Assembly: GCA_951804985.1 (NCBI GenBank)
Contig: OX638133.1
Coordinates: 4,794,501-4,858,500 of the forward strand
Length of the DNA stretch: 64,000 nt
Reading direction: 5' to 3'
Source: Dryomyza anilis
Lineage: Eukaryota; Arthropoda; Insecta; Diptera; Dryomyzidae
The notes under the pieces are model-generated. The model was not told the origin of the DNA. It saw only the letters and a list, made by a program, of their open reading frames with translations, and did no database searches. A program made the translations under genes and the position numbers. This document shows, piece by piece, positions 10,979-21,439 of the stretch. Positions within the stretch are counted from its first letter, which is position 1. Each line of letters opens with the position of its first letter.

Positions 10979-12170
10979 CACGCTGCAAAAAAAAGGGCTC
11001 TCCCAAACATAATTTTGCAAAATTGACTGATAAATCATTTGTAAACAGGGTTGTATTGAGACCTGAACAGTGTTGTAATGAGCTCTGGCTTACATTATAA
11101 TATCACGGAAACATTTTAATGTTGCCGCATAAAATGGCGTATGTTCTAATAATTACTACATCCAAACAAAATAAATATTTGAACCGAAACATAAATATGT
11201 TCAAATTAAAACAAGATTTTGAACGACCTGAATATAAATATGTTTCCAGTGAAACATATCAGTTGTTTGAGTACAAAAAGTAGTATGTTTGCATAGAAAC
11301 ATATTTAAATATTTTTGGAAAAAATTCTGAAAATAAAATAAAAAATAAAATGTTGTTTTATTTATTTATTTTTATTAAAAATCTTTAAACATGCACAGTA
11401 GCAATTTATAATTATTGAATACATATACAAATTTTGAAATGCATAAATATTTGGTTTAAAACTGCAAGTACAAGTGGTAGCATCAATGAATGCACAATTG
11501 CACCAGCAGACGTTAAACCAGACGATCCAGGCTCGCTTTATATTTGGTATAGTTACAGTTGGTCTCAGCACAACACGGAATTCATGGAGTCTTTTGTCAA
11601 AAAACATGCCAAATTCTGTTTGAAAATCGAAATACTGATTTTTATTTGTGTTTTTTTCACATTAGTATCAGAAATTATATACTGCACTATATTATACTCT
11701 GTTACTATTAGTACTTTTTATAACACAATTTATATATTTATTTAATTTACAAATAACAAAATTATTACCGACGCGAACACGTTTTCTCAACGAACAACAA
11801 AAGACACTTACGCAGAAAACGCCGATCAACGTGTGTCAACTTTATATACAAGAATTCATTTTTTGTTTGTTTTCAAACATCAGTATGTTTAAAATGACCC
11901 TGTACATACTTCAAACGACGACAAAACGGACGTAGGTAGAAAATTTTGCTCATCTAGTGCCAACTTCGTATAAAAGAAGAATGTTGCAATACATTTATTT
12001 AAACCCTATTTTGTTTGTTTTTAAACATCAATATGTTCAAATGATGGCAAAAGATGGCGTAGGTAGAAAATGCTGCACAACGTTGCCAACTTCGTCAGTC
12101 GATAAATTATCGAATTAAAACGAGCGTTGCGAACATACGTTGTATTTAGATTTGATTAGCATTTTCTGTG
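10979..12170 (+). mobile_element. TIR-like element with AACATA..TATGTT palindromes
   Basis: The left end CACGCTGCAAAAAAAAGGG, followed by CTCTCCCAAACATAATTTTG, is repeated in inverse orientation at the end of the element finishing at 33,198, so it is a true family end. The right end is probably ATTTTCTGTG at 12,170; TT flanks both sides. The interior repeats AACATA, TATGTT and AAACATATTT palindromes (11,190-11,320, 11,870-11,890, 12,025-12,040, 12,175). The middle holds a three-unit tandem duplication. The 103-codon frame at 11,434-11,745 is hydrophobic at its C-end but has no recognisable transposase motif. Confidence 0.5.
11760..12115 (+). repeat. Tandem duplication, unit about 149 bp, 2-3 copies
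   Basis: CATCAGTATGTTT at about 11,879 and CATCAATATGTTC at about 12,028 lie in units that both continue with ACAAAA, GACGTAGGTAGAAAA (or a variant), TGCCAACTTCGT and TTTTGTTTGTTTT. A more diverged third unit (ACAAAAGACACTTACGCAGAAAA...GTCAACTTTATA) precedes them. Confidence 0.65.
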
Positions 12171-12303
12171 TTTCGAAACATAGTTTTAACCATGCAAATT
12201 GCCAAGAAACAGTTTATTCAAATGCAATTAAAATTTGATGTTGGTATTGTAACATATTTATGGTATATTTGACAGATTCTGCTGCACAATATAATAATGT
12301 TTA

Positions 12304-12432
12304 CACGTGAACAAAAATAAATTCAATTTCGATTATAATTTAATTACACTACATTCCTAATACATGTATGGTAATTTCGTATTACTTTTTAATTATATTC
12401 AAACATATTCAAACAAATATTTTCTATCCGTG
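12304..12432. mobile_element. 129-bp MITE, CACGGATAGAAAA family, copy 1
   Basis: Bounded by TA-CACGTGAACAAAAA on the left and TTTTCTATCCGTG on the right. Its reverse complement aligns over almost its full length with 32,004-32,133: both carry TTTGTTTGAATATG, TTGAAT and a TAATTA..ATTATAAT core. Two copies with matching ends at unrelated loci support a mobile element. No coding capacity. Confidence 0.65.
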
Positions 12433-12439
12433 TTTTATA

Positions 12440-13300
12440 TTGCATTTCCTTAAATTATATTTTCAGTGTTTTTATTCTTTCGTTTTTATTTTACTTCATA
12501 TTTTTTTTGTTAGTGTTTTTGCTATTTTTTTTAATTTTTGGGTTTAACTTTGCTATTGTTTGTTTTGATTTTTCTTTTATTTTTATTTATGATTTAGCCT
12601 TTCGTGGTTTTCCCGTTTTTGTTTTGCATTTTTTTGTTTCTGGTTTTGTTTATGAGATTGACTTTGTGTTTTTTATATCTTTTCTTTTTACCCTTTTTAT
12701 TTGTTTTTTGTTTTTCTTTTTTTCATTTTAGTATTTGTGTTTTGGCTTTTGGAAAAATACGTATTTGAATTTTCGTCTTTTTGTGTTGTATTTTCTTTTG
12801 TTTTTAATTTTTGTGTTCCAGTGTTTTTGCATTTGTTTCATGTGTTTACTTTTATTCTTCTGTTAAGTTTTTTTTTTGTGTTTTTTATATCGTGTTTCTT
12901 TTTCTTTTTTTTGCTTTTGTTTTTGTTTATCTGTTTTCAATTTTGCTTTTGATTTTTGTTTTTTTGCTTTTAATTCTTTTTTGCTTTCATTTTTTGCTTT
13001 TCTTTTAGTGTTCTTTTTTCTTGTGTTGTTACTTTTGATCTTGTTCTTGTATTTTGGCTTTTGTTTTTTTGTTGTGTTTGTTTTTGATTTTGTGTATTTC
13101 GGTATTGTTTTCGTGTGTTTGAAACTGAAAACAAAAAACAAAAGCACAACACAAATGCAAATGCAAAAACAAAAACAAAATTAATTACAAAATCAAAAAC
13201 AAGAACAAAATCAGAAACACAAAAACAAAATACAAGAACAAAAACAAAGACACAAAAACGAAAGCAAAAACACAAATATAAAACACAAATATGTGTTTTT
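12440..13300. repeat. Keto-rich (T/G) run switching to amino-rich (A/C) run
   Basis: From about 12,440 to 13,120 the plus strand is almost only T and G with scattered C/A, in words such as TTTTTGTGTTTTG. At about 13,120-13,130 it flips to the complementary AAAACAAAAACAAA composition until about 13,290. The halves can pair imperfectly over well over 100 bp. Overlapping 65-109-codon frames on both strands (rich in F/V/L one way and K/Q/T the other) are compositional artefacts. Confidence 0.8.
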
Positions 13301-14212
13301 GCTAGCCTATGTCACCCTTCGGACTCCGTATTATTCTGGTGTAAAATCTCAGTCAAATATTTACAAAACATTATTAATTCAATTCATCTAATAAAAAAAA
13401 CTATTTCAAATCCTATGCTCATTACAAATATATATCCGCAATAAAACCACATTGCAGCCATTTTCAATTCATTCTTTGGCAACATTTTAATTAGTTTTTA
13501 CACTTTTTACACTTCAACCAGCAACAACTTCACACTTCACCGGTAACAATCAACAGCTTAAAGCCACCTTTTTGCCTGGGCGTTGAGTTTTGTACAGACA
13601 AATTGAAAGCATTCTTTCAATACGATTTGTACACTCGATCAATCAAACTATTCCATTGCGAGCAAATCGCATGTAATCAGTGCGATTGAAAAGGTGCCAA
13701 ATTAGGAAACGATTTTCAACAATTCTTGCCTTCAACCGCATGCGATGCAATCAATTAACAGGCTGAACAAATGAAACATTCGAACCATTCAAAGCAATAA
13801 ATTCCAAAATGTAAAACCATAACAGTTGAACACAATAAAATTAAAACGAAACAATTTAATTGTTGTGCAAATAGAAACTGAAATAAATTATTAAAGAATT
13901 GAATTGAAAAAGTCAATTATTAGTGGGCGTCTTAACTAATTAATCAAGTGCAGACAATTAATGCAAAAAAACACAGAACATGGGGCTCTACCAAAAAAGC
14001 ACTTGATTTATAACAGCGTAATACATGTTATTTCCTATTTGTAAATTATTGCAAGCAAAATATATTTAAATATTTTGCACATATTATATGTGAATGTATT
14101 GATTTCTTTTTGAGGTAATTAAATTTGCTGTAGTTCGAGAATTAGTTGAATTTTTGGTGCAATGCAACCAAGTAAACCCAGTAAACAGTTTGTTTTGTCC
14201 CTTAAAATTATT
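13301..14212. other. Unique-looking AT-rich non-coding DNA
   Basis: No gene is visible. Around 13,480-13,800 the sequence is less biased and includes paired words such as GCGAGCAAATCGCATG and AGTGCGATTG. It could be conserved non-coding DNA, but nothing specific can be called. Confidence 0.3.
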
Positions 14213-15635
14213 TTTTTTAATATTTCACTAAAAATTTTATGTTTTACTCAAATTCCATGTTGACAAAAAAATCCTCACTTGACAAAAAAACAAAAATCAA
14301 TTTTTAACTAAAATTTAATTTAAAGTAAAAAAATAAAATTTTTCACTATATTTTCAATTTTTCACTAAAAATTTAATTTTTCACTAAAAATTCAATTTTT
14401 CAATACAAATTCAAATTTTCACTAAAAATTCAATTTTTAACTAATAATTCAATTTTTAACTAGAAATTCAATTTTTCACTAAAAATTCAATTTTTCACTT
14501 AAACTTCAATTTTTTACTAAAAATTAAATTTTTCATTATAAAATTCAATTTTTCACTAAAAATTCAATTTTTAACTAAAAATTCAATTTTTAACTAAAAA
14601 TTCAATTTTTAACTAAAAATTCAATTTTTCACTGGAAATTCAATTTTTCACTAGAAATTCAAATTTTCACTAAAAATTCAAATTTTCACTAAAAATTCAA
14701 TTTTTCACTAAAAATTCAAATTTTCACTAAAAATTCAAATTTTCACTAAAAATTCAATTTTTCACTAAAAATTCAATTTTTCACTAAAAAATTCAATTTT
14801 TCACTAAAAATTCAATTTTTCACTAAAAAATTCAATTTTTCACTAAAAATTCAATTTTTCACTAAAAATTCAATTTGTCACAAAAAATTTAATTTTTCAC
14901 TAAAATTAAATTTTTTCATTAAAAATTCAATTTTTCACTATAAATTCAGTTTTTCACTAAAAATTCTATTTTTCACTAAAAATTCTATTTTTCACTAAAA
15001 ATTCTATTTTTCACTAAAAATTCAAGTTTTAACTAAAAATTCATATATTAATTAAAAATTCAATTTATAACTATAAATTCATATATTAATTAAAAATTCA
15101 ATTTTTAACTAAAAATTCAATTTTTAACTAAAAATTCAATTTTTAACTTAAAATTCTATTTTTAACTAAAAATTCTATTTTTAACTAAAAATTCTATTTT
15201 TAACTAAAAATTCTATTTTTAACTTAAAATTCAATTTTTAACTAAAAATTCAAATTTAATTATAAATTCAAATTTTAACTAAAAATTCTATTTTAACTAA
15301 AAATTCAAAATTTTAATTAAAAATTCAATTTTTAACTAAAAATTCAATTTTTAACTAAAAATTCAATTTTAACTAAAAATTCAAATTTTAATTATAAATT
15401 CAATTTTAACTAAAAATTCAAATTTTAACTAAAAATTCAATTTTTGACTAAAAATTTAATTTTTAATAAAAATTCAATTAATAACTGCAAATTCTATTTT
15501 TCACCAAAAATCCCATTTCACCCAAAATTAAATTTGTTCACAAAAAATTAAATTAAAATTTTCATTATAAATTCAATTTTTTACTAAAAATTCAATTTTC
15601 ACTAAAAATTCAGTTTTTTCCTTGAAACAAAAATT
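14213..15635 (+). repeat. 19-bp satellite array 1 (TTTTTCACTAAAAATTCAA)
   Basis: The longest of four arrays of the same 19-bp unit, which is itself a near-palindrome (AATTTTT-CACT-AAAAATT). Variants are arranged in blocks: TTCACT units dominate 14,340-15,030, TTAACT units dominate 15,030-15,470, and runs of an ATTCTATTT variant occur at 14,960-15,015 and 15,150-15,225. Such blocks indicate local re-amplification of mutated units. Edges are degenerate. Confidence 0.93.
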
Positions 15636-16945
15636 TTCACTAATTGCAATTATTACAATTTAAATTATATGCTAAAATTCCATATATCAAAATTTCTCAA
15701 AAATCTAAATTTTCGAATTTTAAATTTTTGAAAATATATTTTGTTTGTTGGGTTAAACAGCAATGTTGCGCCTGCGTCCGTCCGCCCATGCAGAAATTAA
15801 TAACTAAAACAAGAACCACAAATAAAATAATAATAAAAATGACTACATCTGATTTAAAATTAAAAAAAAAAATAATATCGTGTGATTCTTTTGCAAAAAT
15901 TCACTTCCGCAAACAATTGAAATGAAATTTGACAAAAAAAATCAAAATTATTTCAGTTCATTGTTTTTGCTGTTGTTATGTTGTAGTATTTGTTGTTAAT
16001 CATGTAGTTATTGTTGTTGCGGTCTCAATTGGAGTCGGATTTGATAAAGTGTGAATCATCATCAGCTGCTTAAAATCACTTCTTAGATCTGTAATTGCTG
16101 TGAATTCTGTTGTTGAACTTTGTATTTTTTTTTTTAGTCTTTTTTCCAACTTCTGTTGACCGTTTTGGCCTGCTGCTGAAGTAGCAATTTTTGTAAAGTA
16201 TTTGATAGTTTTTGGGTATTTCAAGCGAATTATTTAAATCCACTTGAAGCAAATTCCGACAACTGCGACGACCACTTGAATATGTTGTTTTGTTTCAACT
16301 ATTCAATGGGTTTCAGTCTCATCCACTTATTTATCAACAGCTTCTTCTTCTACTTTTTGAAGCATCATGTAATTTACGCCATGTCAAAAATCTCATTAAA
16401 ATTTATTTTACGAATTGCGCAGTGTAGTGGGTTCTAGTCGAAGCAGGAAGAATTTGCACAATGTGTCGTATGAGTGACATTCGACTTGAGGGCAGCTGCA
16501 TTTCAGCCATCGAAATCATTAGAAAAGCACTTAAATTAGAGCTAATTAGCATCTTTGTTGCACTATCGCAGCATCTACATGTTGCTGCAACATTTGCGCC
16601 CTACAGGAACCACTTAATGCAGACACCGAAAATAAATTTAAAATCGCGCCGCCTGTAATTAGGACACAAATACAATCGAAAAAAAAAGCATTAAGAGCAA
16701 CGCAGGAAACGAGAGACCAACAAGAGACGCGAGAAAACCTTGAGCGACCAGCACAGCAACAGCAAAGTACCACAACACTGAACAAAATAGGTCCTTCAAA
16801 ATAATGAATTTTTTCATACTTATTATTTTCATGATTTTTTAATTCATCCGTTTCATCCAAATATTGTTTTGAACATCAAAATTACAAATGAGAATTTATC
16901 GAGATTCGTAATTTTCAAATCATTACGCCGAACAATATTTTAACG
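15636..16945. other. Non-coding DNA, GC-richer around 15,960-16,780
   Basis: No gene recognised. Several frames of 65-104 codons overlap on opposite strands at 16,000-16,860 without domains; the Cys/Val-rich reverse frame at 16,546-16,860 is low-complexity. TTGTTGT and CAGCAACAGC words are typical of fly non-coding DNA. Confidence 0.35.
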
Positions 16946-17096
16946 CTACACTCAAAATAAAAAGTCTGTAACAGTAGCAAAAAAAGTTGCTCTAATAGCA
17001 AAAATGTTTGTTGAAAAGAGGAAAGCGCCGGAAGCAGCAAATGACAGTTTGCTGTTTAGGCATATTTTTTCTGGATTTTATTTCTTATACACTTTA

Positions 17097-17257
17097 CTTT
17101 TTATACCCTACACTAAGAGTGAAAGGGTATATTCAGTTTGGTACGCCGTTTGTAACACCCAGAAGAAAGCATCTCCGGTATGGAAAAGTATATATATTCT
17201 TGATCAGCATGACCTCCTGAGTCGATTTAGCGATGTCCGTCTGTCCGTCTGTCTGTC

Positions 17258-17292
<35 letters not shown>

Positions 17293-17846
17293 CTGTCCGT
17301 CTGTCTGTTGAAATCCCTAAGACTTTTAAAATTGAAGAGCTAGATAAATGAAACTTATAACTTAGATTACTAATATACCTACGCTGTATGTGCGAAATCG
17401 GCGAGATCGGTCCATGGTGACCTATGATCCGACCACTTATGTTCAAATACCACATATAAAATGTACATATAAAGATCAATTTTTATGTATACGTGCTTAG
17501 GTAAACTTTGTTGGTCAAATATATATTGACATCATGCTCAAATACATGATAATAATGTTTTCCGGCGAAAAGACTTGTGGTTCACAAAAAAAAAAATCGA
17601 AATTCGGTACACCTACCCATTTGTAAATATGGGTATCAAATGAATGGAAATTCTTCAGCGATTGAATGTTTGTAGTTATTTTCAGGATTCGTATACCCTA
17701 GTGACCTATATATCACTTTGAATGGTAACCACACATATGTGTAGGGTATTTATAGTCGGCTTAGACCGACTATAATTTTGATAATCCTAACTATCATAAT
17801 TACACCTACTTTAAAATTTCCCATGTGATCTAACCTTCCCAACTGG
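17097..17846 (+). mobile_element. DINE-1-like (Helitron-related) element, copy 1
   Basis: The order of parts fits DINE-1-like elements of flies: a head TATACCCTACACTAAGAGTG with an inverted echo AAAGGGTATA, a conserved block ending CTTGATCAGCATGACC, a GTCY microsatellite, a variable core, then ACACATATGTGTAGGGTA and a stem-loop (AGTCGG-CTTAGA-CCGACT, about 17,755-17,772). Comparison with the inverted copy at 27,099 shows shared sequence from CTTTTTATACCC (17,097) to CCCAACTGG (17,846), which defines the boundaries. CTGG would fit a Helitron CTRR end. It sits inside the TIR element 16,949-18,299. Confidence 0.82.
17226..17312 (+). repeat. GTCY (GTCT/GTCC) microsatellite core of DINE-1-like copy
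   Basis: About 20 tetranucleotide units of GTCT and GTCC run in tandem after GATTTAGCGAT. The inverted copy at 27,640-27,700 has fewer units. The GTCY microsatellite is a hallmark of DINE-1 elements. The frames of 115 and 91 codons crossing it (repeated LSVCLSV or DRQTDRRT) are translations of this microsatellite. Confidence 0.9.
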
Positions 17847-17869
17847 TTTATATTGTTATTTTTCTTTAT

Positions 17870-17871
<2 letters not shown>

Positions 17872-17925
<54 letters not shown>
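17872..17925. repeat. (TA)n dinucleotide microsatellite
   Basis: An uninterrupted AT/TA run of about 50 bases just after the DINE-1-like insertion and inside the surrounding TIR element. It is likely polymorphic and prone to cruciform extrusion. Confidence 0.95.
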
Positions 17926-17927
<2 letters not shown>

Positions 17928-18494
17928 ATTTTACCTTCCCCTTCTTTTTTTTTATTTTACCTTCTACGTTCATTTCACTATTTCACTCTTGCATATGTGC
18001 ATTAGTATTACGTAGAATAAATATCTCTTTTAAATAAACATGTTGTCGAATAAGAGTCTACGAATTATAGACACATTTAGCTGCAGCGTCTCGTGACTAT
18101 GGCGCCATCTAAAGTAGGTTAGTTACACTAGCGATATGCGCATCAGTGACACTAGCACGATCTTGATCACTAGCAGAACTAAGATTCCCAGCAAACAGTT
18201 CGCTATTGCAGATAAAAGTATGCTGTAAATGCAATTTAAAGTTAGCTATTATTTAGCAGTCAGAGTTTGCTATTAATAGCAGACTTTTTATTTTGAGTGT
18301 AGAAAATGTCGAAAAACTTTTAGTCTAAAAATACTCATACATTATACGAGCTAAAAATCTCGTAGATAAAAATGTCGTTATATCAAAATGTTCGATATTT
18401 GAGGTCTTCCACACCAAATCTACCAAGGGTTACAACGCACCCTCTGCGAATAGAAGCGAGATATGCATTGACCATCTTTTTTACATATTTTCCG

Positions 18495-18612
18495 ATCACT
18501 GGTGCGTTCGACAACGAGCCGAAAGGTTCACGGTTCGATCCCCAGCGACTGCCAACATCTTTTTCATAGAAAACATTTTTCTATGCGACGTTACCTCTCG
18601 GCAGTAAATAGC
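18495..18612 (+). mobile_element. tRNA-derived SINE, copy B (degraded head)
   Basis: Contains GAGCCGAAAGGTTCACGG with an excellent B-box (GGTTCGATCCC), then the family tail GCCAACATCTTTTTCATAG followed by a palindromic ATAGAAAACATTTTTCTAT and CGACGTTACCTCTCGGCAG. The A-box half is eroded. This copy keeps the longest tail, so CGTTACCTCTCGGC may belong to the family 3' end. The 65-codon frame spanning it is not a gene. Confidence 0.65.
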
Positions 18613-18879
18613 AAAATTAAATTTTTCAGAACAATACTCTATTAACATCTGAAATTTACTATTTATATGTAACCAAACATCTAAATTCTCCTAAAATATG
18701 ATAAACTATACGTACATTTTTTGCATTATTCTTAATTTTTAATCATTTAATTTTTAACTTTTTTATTTTATAAACTAACTTTTTGATTATCTACGTAATT
18801 TTTATTTTGTTATACTGTAAAAGAATCACTTCTTATTGTACTAATTTATTCAAATATAAATCAAATCAATATCAAATCG

Positions 18880-19180
18880 CACCGGCGTAGAAAAAAATTT
18901 ATATTGAAAAAAAGGAAATGTCTATGTACATGATTTACATCCATACAATGTATCCGTTTTTACTACATTGATATAGTATTTTGTATGCAATGAACTACAT
19001 AATATTACTGCGTTTATATACAAATTTGAATACATTTGTATTGAAAATAAGTACATTTTGTATTTTTAAATAGTGCGAGTTTCACGACGCACGAATATAT
19101 TTTGTAATTCATTTAAAGTATGTATTTCATAGACTGCATCATATCTAATTTTTTGTATTTACAAAATACCATTTATATGG
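18880..19180. mobile_element. Candidate MITE with TACAAA/TTTGTA keyword
   Basis: Begins CACCGGCGTAGAAAAAAATT, in the CAC..AGAAAA style of the other short elements. It then repeats TACAT, TACAAATTTG, ACATTTGTAT and TTTTGTATTT many times to about 19,170. The right end is not clear. No coding frame. Confidence 0.35.
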
Positions 19181-20515
19181 ATTTTTGACCGATTTTTTAA
19201 AACCGCACAATTTCGGACTTGTTGAAAAATGTTCAGGTAAAGTGGAAAACTTCAAAATTTTTACCAAATGCTATTTTAGTCTTTCTTTTTCTTGTTTTAT
19301 TTTTTTCATCAGAAGTCAAATATATTAAGGGAAAAAAATAATAAGGTAATAAAAAACTGATTGGAAATACAAGAAAAAAAGATGAAATAATGTTTAAATT
19401 CATAAATATCTCAGTAATAATGAACAAAAAACAAAAAAACACTTTTTTTAAACAAAATTATATAACTTCAAAACAAATCGGTAGATTTCGTTGATTTTTT
19501 TTTTTACTTAATAAAAAAATATAAAGGTATAGTTATGCTTTATAAAATGTGTTCTATTAATTCTCAAAAGTTATGTAAAAATATTTAAATTTTGTGAACA
19601 TTTTTGACATGTTATTTTTAAAAATCTGGAGCCGATATCGGTATGATTTATTTTTTATTTTTGACTACATTGATAGTGATCTGAAGTCTACATTGATAGT
19701 GATCTGCAGTCCTTAAAATAAATTTACAAAAAAGGCACATATTTACGTATGAAATTAGAAAATAAAATGGTAATTTTCGCCATGTAATTTCCCCTACTCC
19801 GGGAACGATATCATGATAATATTTTTCTGAGATACAGTTGTTTAAAGTTAAAGTTAAAATTAATTACATACCATTCATTGGTTGAGCAAAAATAATTTGC
19901 CAATTTCATATATACAGCAAACATATTCGCTATGAAAATGAATGTTATACGAGAATAGTTTCTGTCATTTATAGGAGAATCTGGGGGACATGGTGTAATG
20001 TGGGAAATTGCAATTTTTCGACATGTTTTTACACTTCGAGAAGAAGTGAAAAAAAATGTTTTGAAAGTTTTTATAAGAATTAGAGGAGTTTCTCACAATT
20101 TACATGAATAAAATGCTGAAGAAATGAAATTTCAACAATTTAGTGAACTGCAATATCTGCAAATGGCCTGTATACTTAAAATGTACGAACTTGACGAGTT
20201 TCTGGTCATCAAGGAAATAGGAAATAGTTATAAAATACAAACAGTTTTAAAATGTTTTCTTTGTGAGTTCTGTTTTAGCTAAAAGTGCAAAAGTAGCAAA
20301 TCAGTGCATAAAGTGTCATATTTTTATGAATGAATCTTCATTTTCATCAAGAGTTTTTTTTAAACATAAAACATAATATCGCGGGTGCAAATAGACAGTT
20401 ATAAATAAAAAAAGGTTTAAAATATGTTTTCTGTTACTTCTGTTTGTGTCAAAAGTACCAAAAGTATCATATTTCATATTTTTCATATTTTTATGGATCG
20501 TCATTTTCAGCGTCA
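19181..20515. other. AT-rich non-coding DNA
   Basis: No gene. A short tandem duplication (ACATTGATAGTGATCTG twice, about 19,668-19,706) and two related segments with AAGTGCAAAAGTA / AAAAGTACCAAAAGTA near 20,280 and 20,450 are visible. The rest is featureless. Confidence 0.35.
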
Positions 20516-20938
20516 GTTTTTTTAACAAAGTATTCGTGCATTTTACGAAATATTCGTAAAATGTTTCAAATGTTTCATAAATATACGAATGCTATCGTAA
20601 AAAGCTACACAAATATATAGTAAATTACTAATCTTTCGTATTATGTACGAATGGCTTTCGTAGATAAAATCTACGAATAGTTTCGTGAAATTAATAATTA
20701 ATATTCGTAATTTTATCATAAATTTACGAAAGTTCTTTCGTGTATTTACAAAATATTTCGTGGATAAATTTAACGAATTTTTTCGTAAATCGATCGTCAT
20801 TTTGGACCTACCGCAGTATTTCATTCGTTTCGATACCGTTACGAAATCATTTCGAGTAGATGGAGAAATTACACGAGAACGTATCCGTTCTCGTAACGAT
20901 ATCGTGCGTCAAATTTTACCTTCGTGGTAGGTAAATAT
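20516..20938. mobile_element. TACGAA-keyword palindrome element, copy 1
   Basis: Within about 420 bp the words CGAA and TTCG occur some 20 times, mostly as TACGAAATATTCGTA-like palindromes of varying spacing. Examples are ATTTTACGAAATATTCGTAA and ACGAACTAT-type pairs. In such AT-rich DNA only a couple would be expected. A second element of the same keyword is at 43,530. Exact ends are not resolved here. The frames of 93 and 81 codons on opposite strands follow from the palindromic composition and are not genes. Confidence 0.6.
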
Positions 20939-20954
20939 AGAAACCTTTGTCGGA

Positions 20955-21265
20955 GTTTTCTCGATACGACAAATGTTTCGAAATCGGAATGATGTCGAAA
21001 ATGATCACAGTTCAAGATAGCTGCGAAAAATATTGCGATATCGATTTGATAAATGTTTAATTATCGTATCTTGTCAAAGTCTTTGATTGTACGAACATTT
21101 ATGGCAGACCGGGACCTAGTAGATCCAATTCTGTCGGAGTTCTCGCGGTACCAGATTTTTTTTAAATCGTAAATATGTGGAACTAAAAAATTATTGCAAG
21201 TTTAAGATTATTTCGAAATTATTACGATTTCGTTTAAATATCGTAACTTGTCAAAGAAATTGAAT
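20955..21265 (+). repeat. Two diverged tandem copies, unit about 181 bp
   Basis: TGTCGGAGTTTTCTCG (about 20,948) and TGTCGGAGTTCTCGCGG (about 21,136) each lead to ATCGTATCTTGTCAAAG or ATCGTAACTTGTCAAAG roughly 110-125 bases later. The segment follows the TACGAA element directly and may be part of a larger element. Confidence 0.6.
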
Positions 21266-21273
21266 GTAATGCT

Positions 21274-21434
21274 TGGTTTTCACTATGTCATTTTGTGTCA
21301 AATTCATGTTTAAAAATTTCTCAAATTTGATGTTTTTGACATGGTGTATGAACATTTTAATTTTGGGAAGTTTTTGCATCGCAATCACAATATAAAGAAA
21401 ACAAATATGACACAAAATGACATAGTGAAAACCA
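21274..21434. mobile_element. 161-bp MITE with perfect 27-bp terminal inverted repeats
   Basis: The left terminus (21,274-21,300, starting TGGTTTTCACTATGTCATTT) and the right terminus (21,408-21,434) are exact reverse complements over 27 bp. A weaker inner pair (TTCATGTTTAAAAATT against TATGAACATTTTAATT) follows. The interior is non-coding. Perfect TIRs suggest recent activity or selection on the hairpin. The 62-codon reverse frame across it is just the MITE. Confidence 0.85.
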
Positions 21435-21439
21435 GACAT

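Larger units (their letters stand above)
16949..18299. mobile_element. TIR element with TAGCAA/TTGCTA keyword and nested DINE-1-like insertion
   Basis: Perfect terminal inverted repeats start CACTCAAAATAAAAAGTCTG (16,949-16,968) and are mirrored at 18,280-18,299. Identity continues three bases outward into CTA/TAG, so TA dinucleotides flank both sides. Near each end the words TAGCAA, TTGCTA, GCTATTA and TAGCAG recur many times. About 750 bp of the interior is a DINE-1-like insertion, and a TA microsatellite follows it, so the element before insertion was about 600 bp. No transposase frame. Confidence 0.75.

Noticed and set aside
12507..13444. Seven overlapping frames with strong F/V/L or K/Q/T bias
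   Set aside because: They are direct translations of the T/G- and A/C-rich tracts on both strands; not membrane proteins.
17004..17351. 115-codon frame with SVCLSVCLSV repeats
   Set aside because: Translation of the GTCY microsatellite of the DINE-1-like element.
20543..20930. Opposing 93- and 81-codon frames
   Set aside because: They arise from the palindromic TACGAA array, which has similar composition on both strands.
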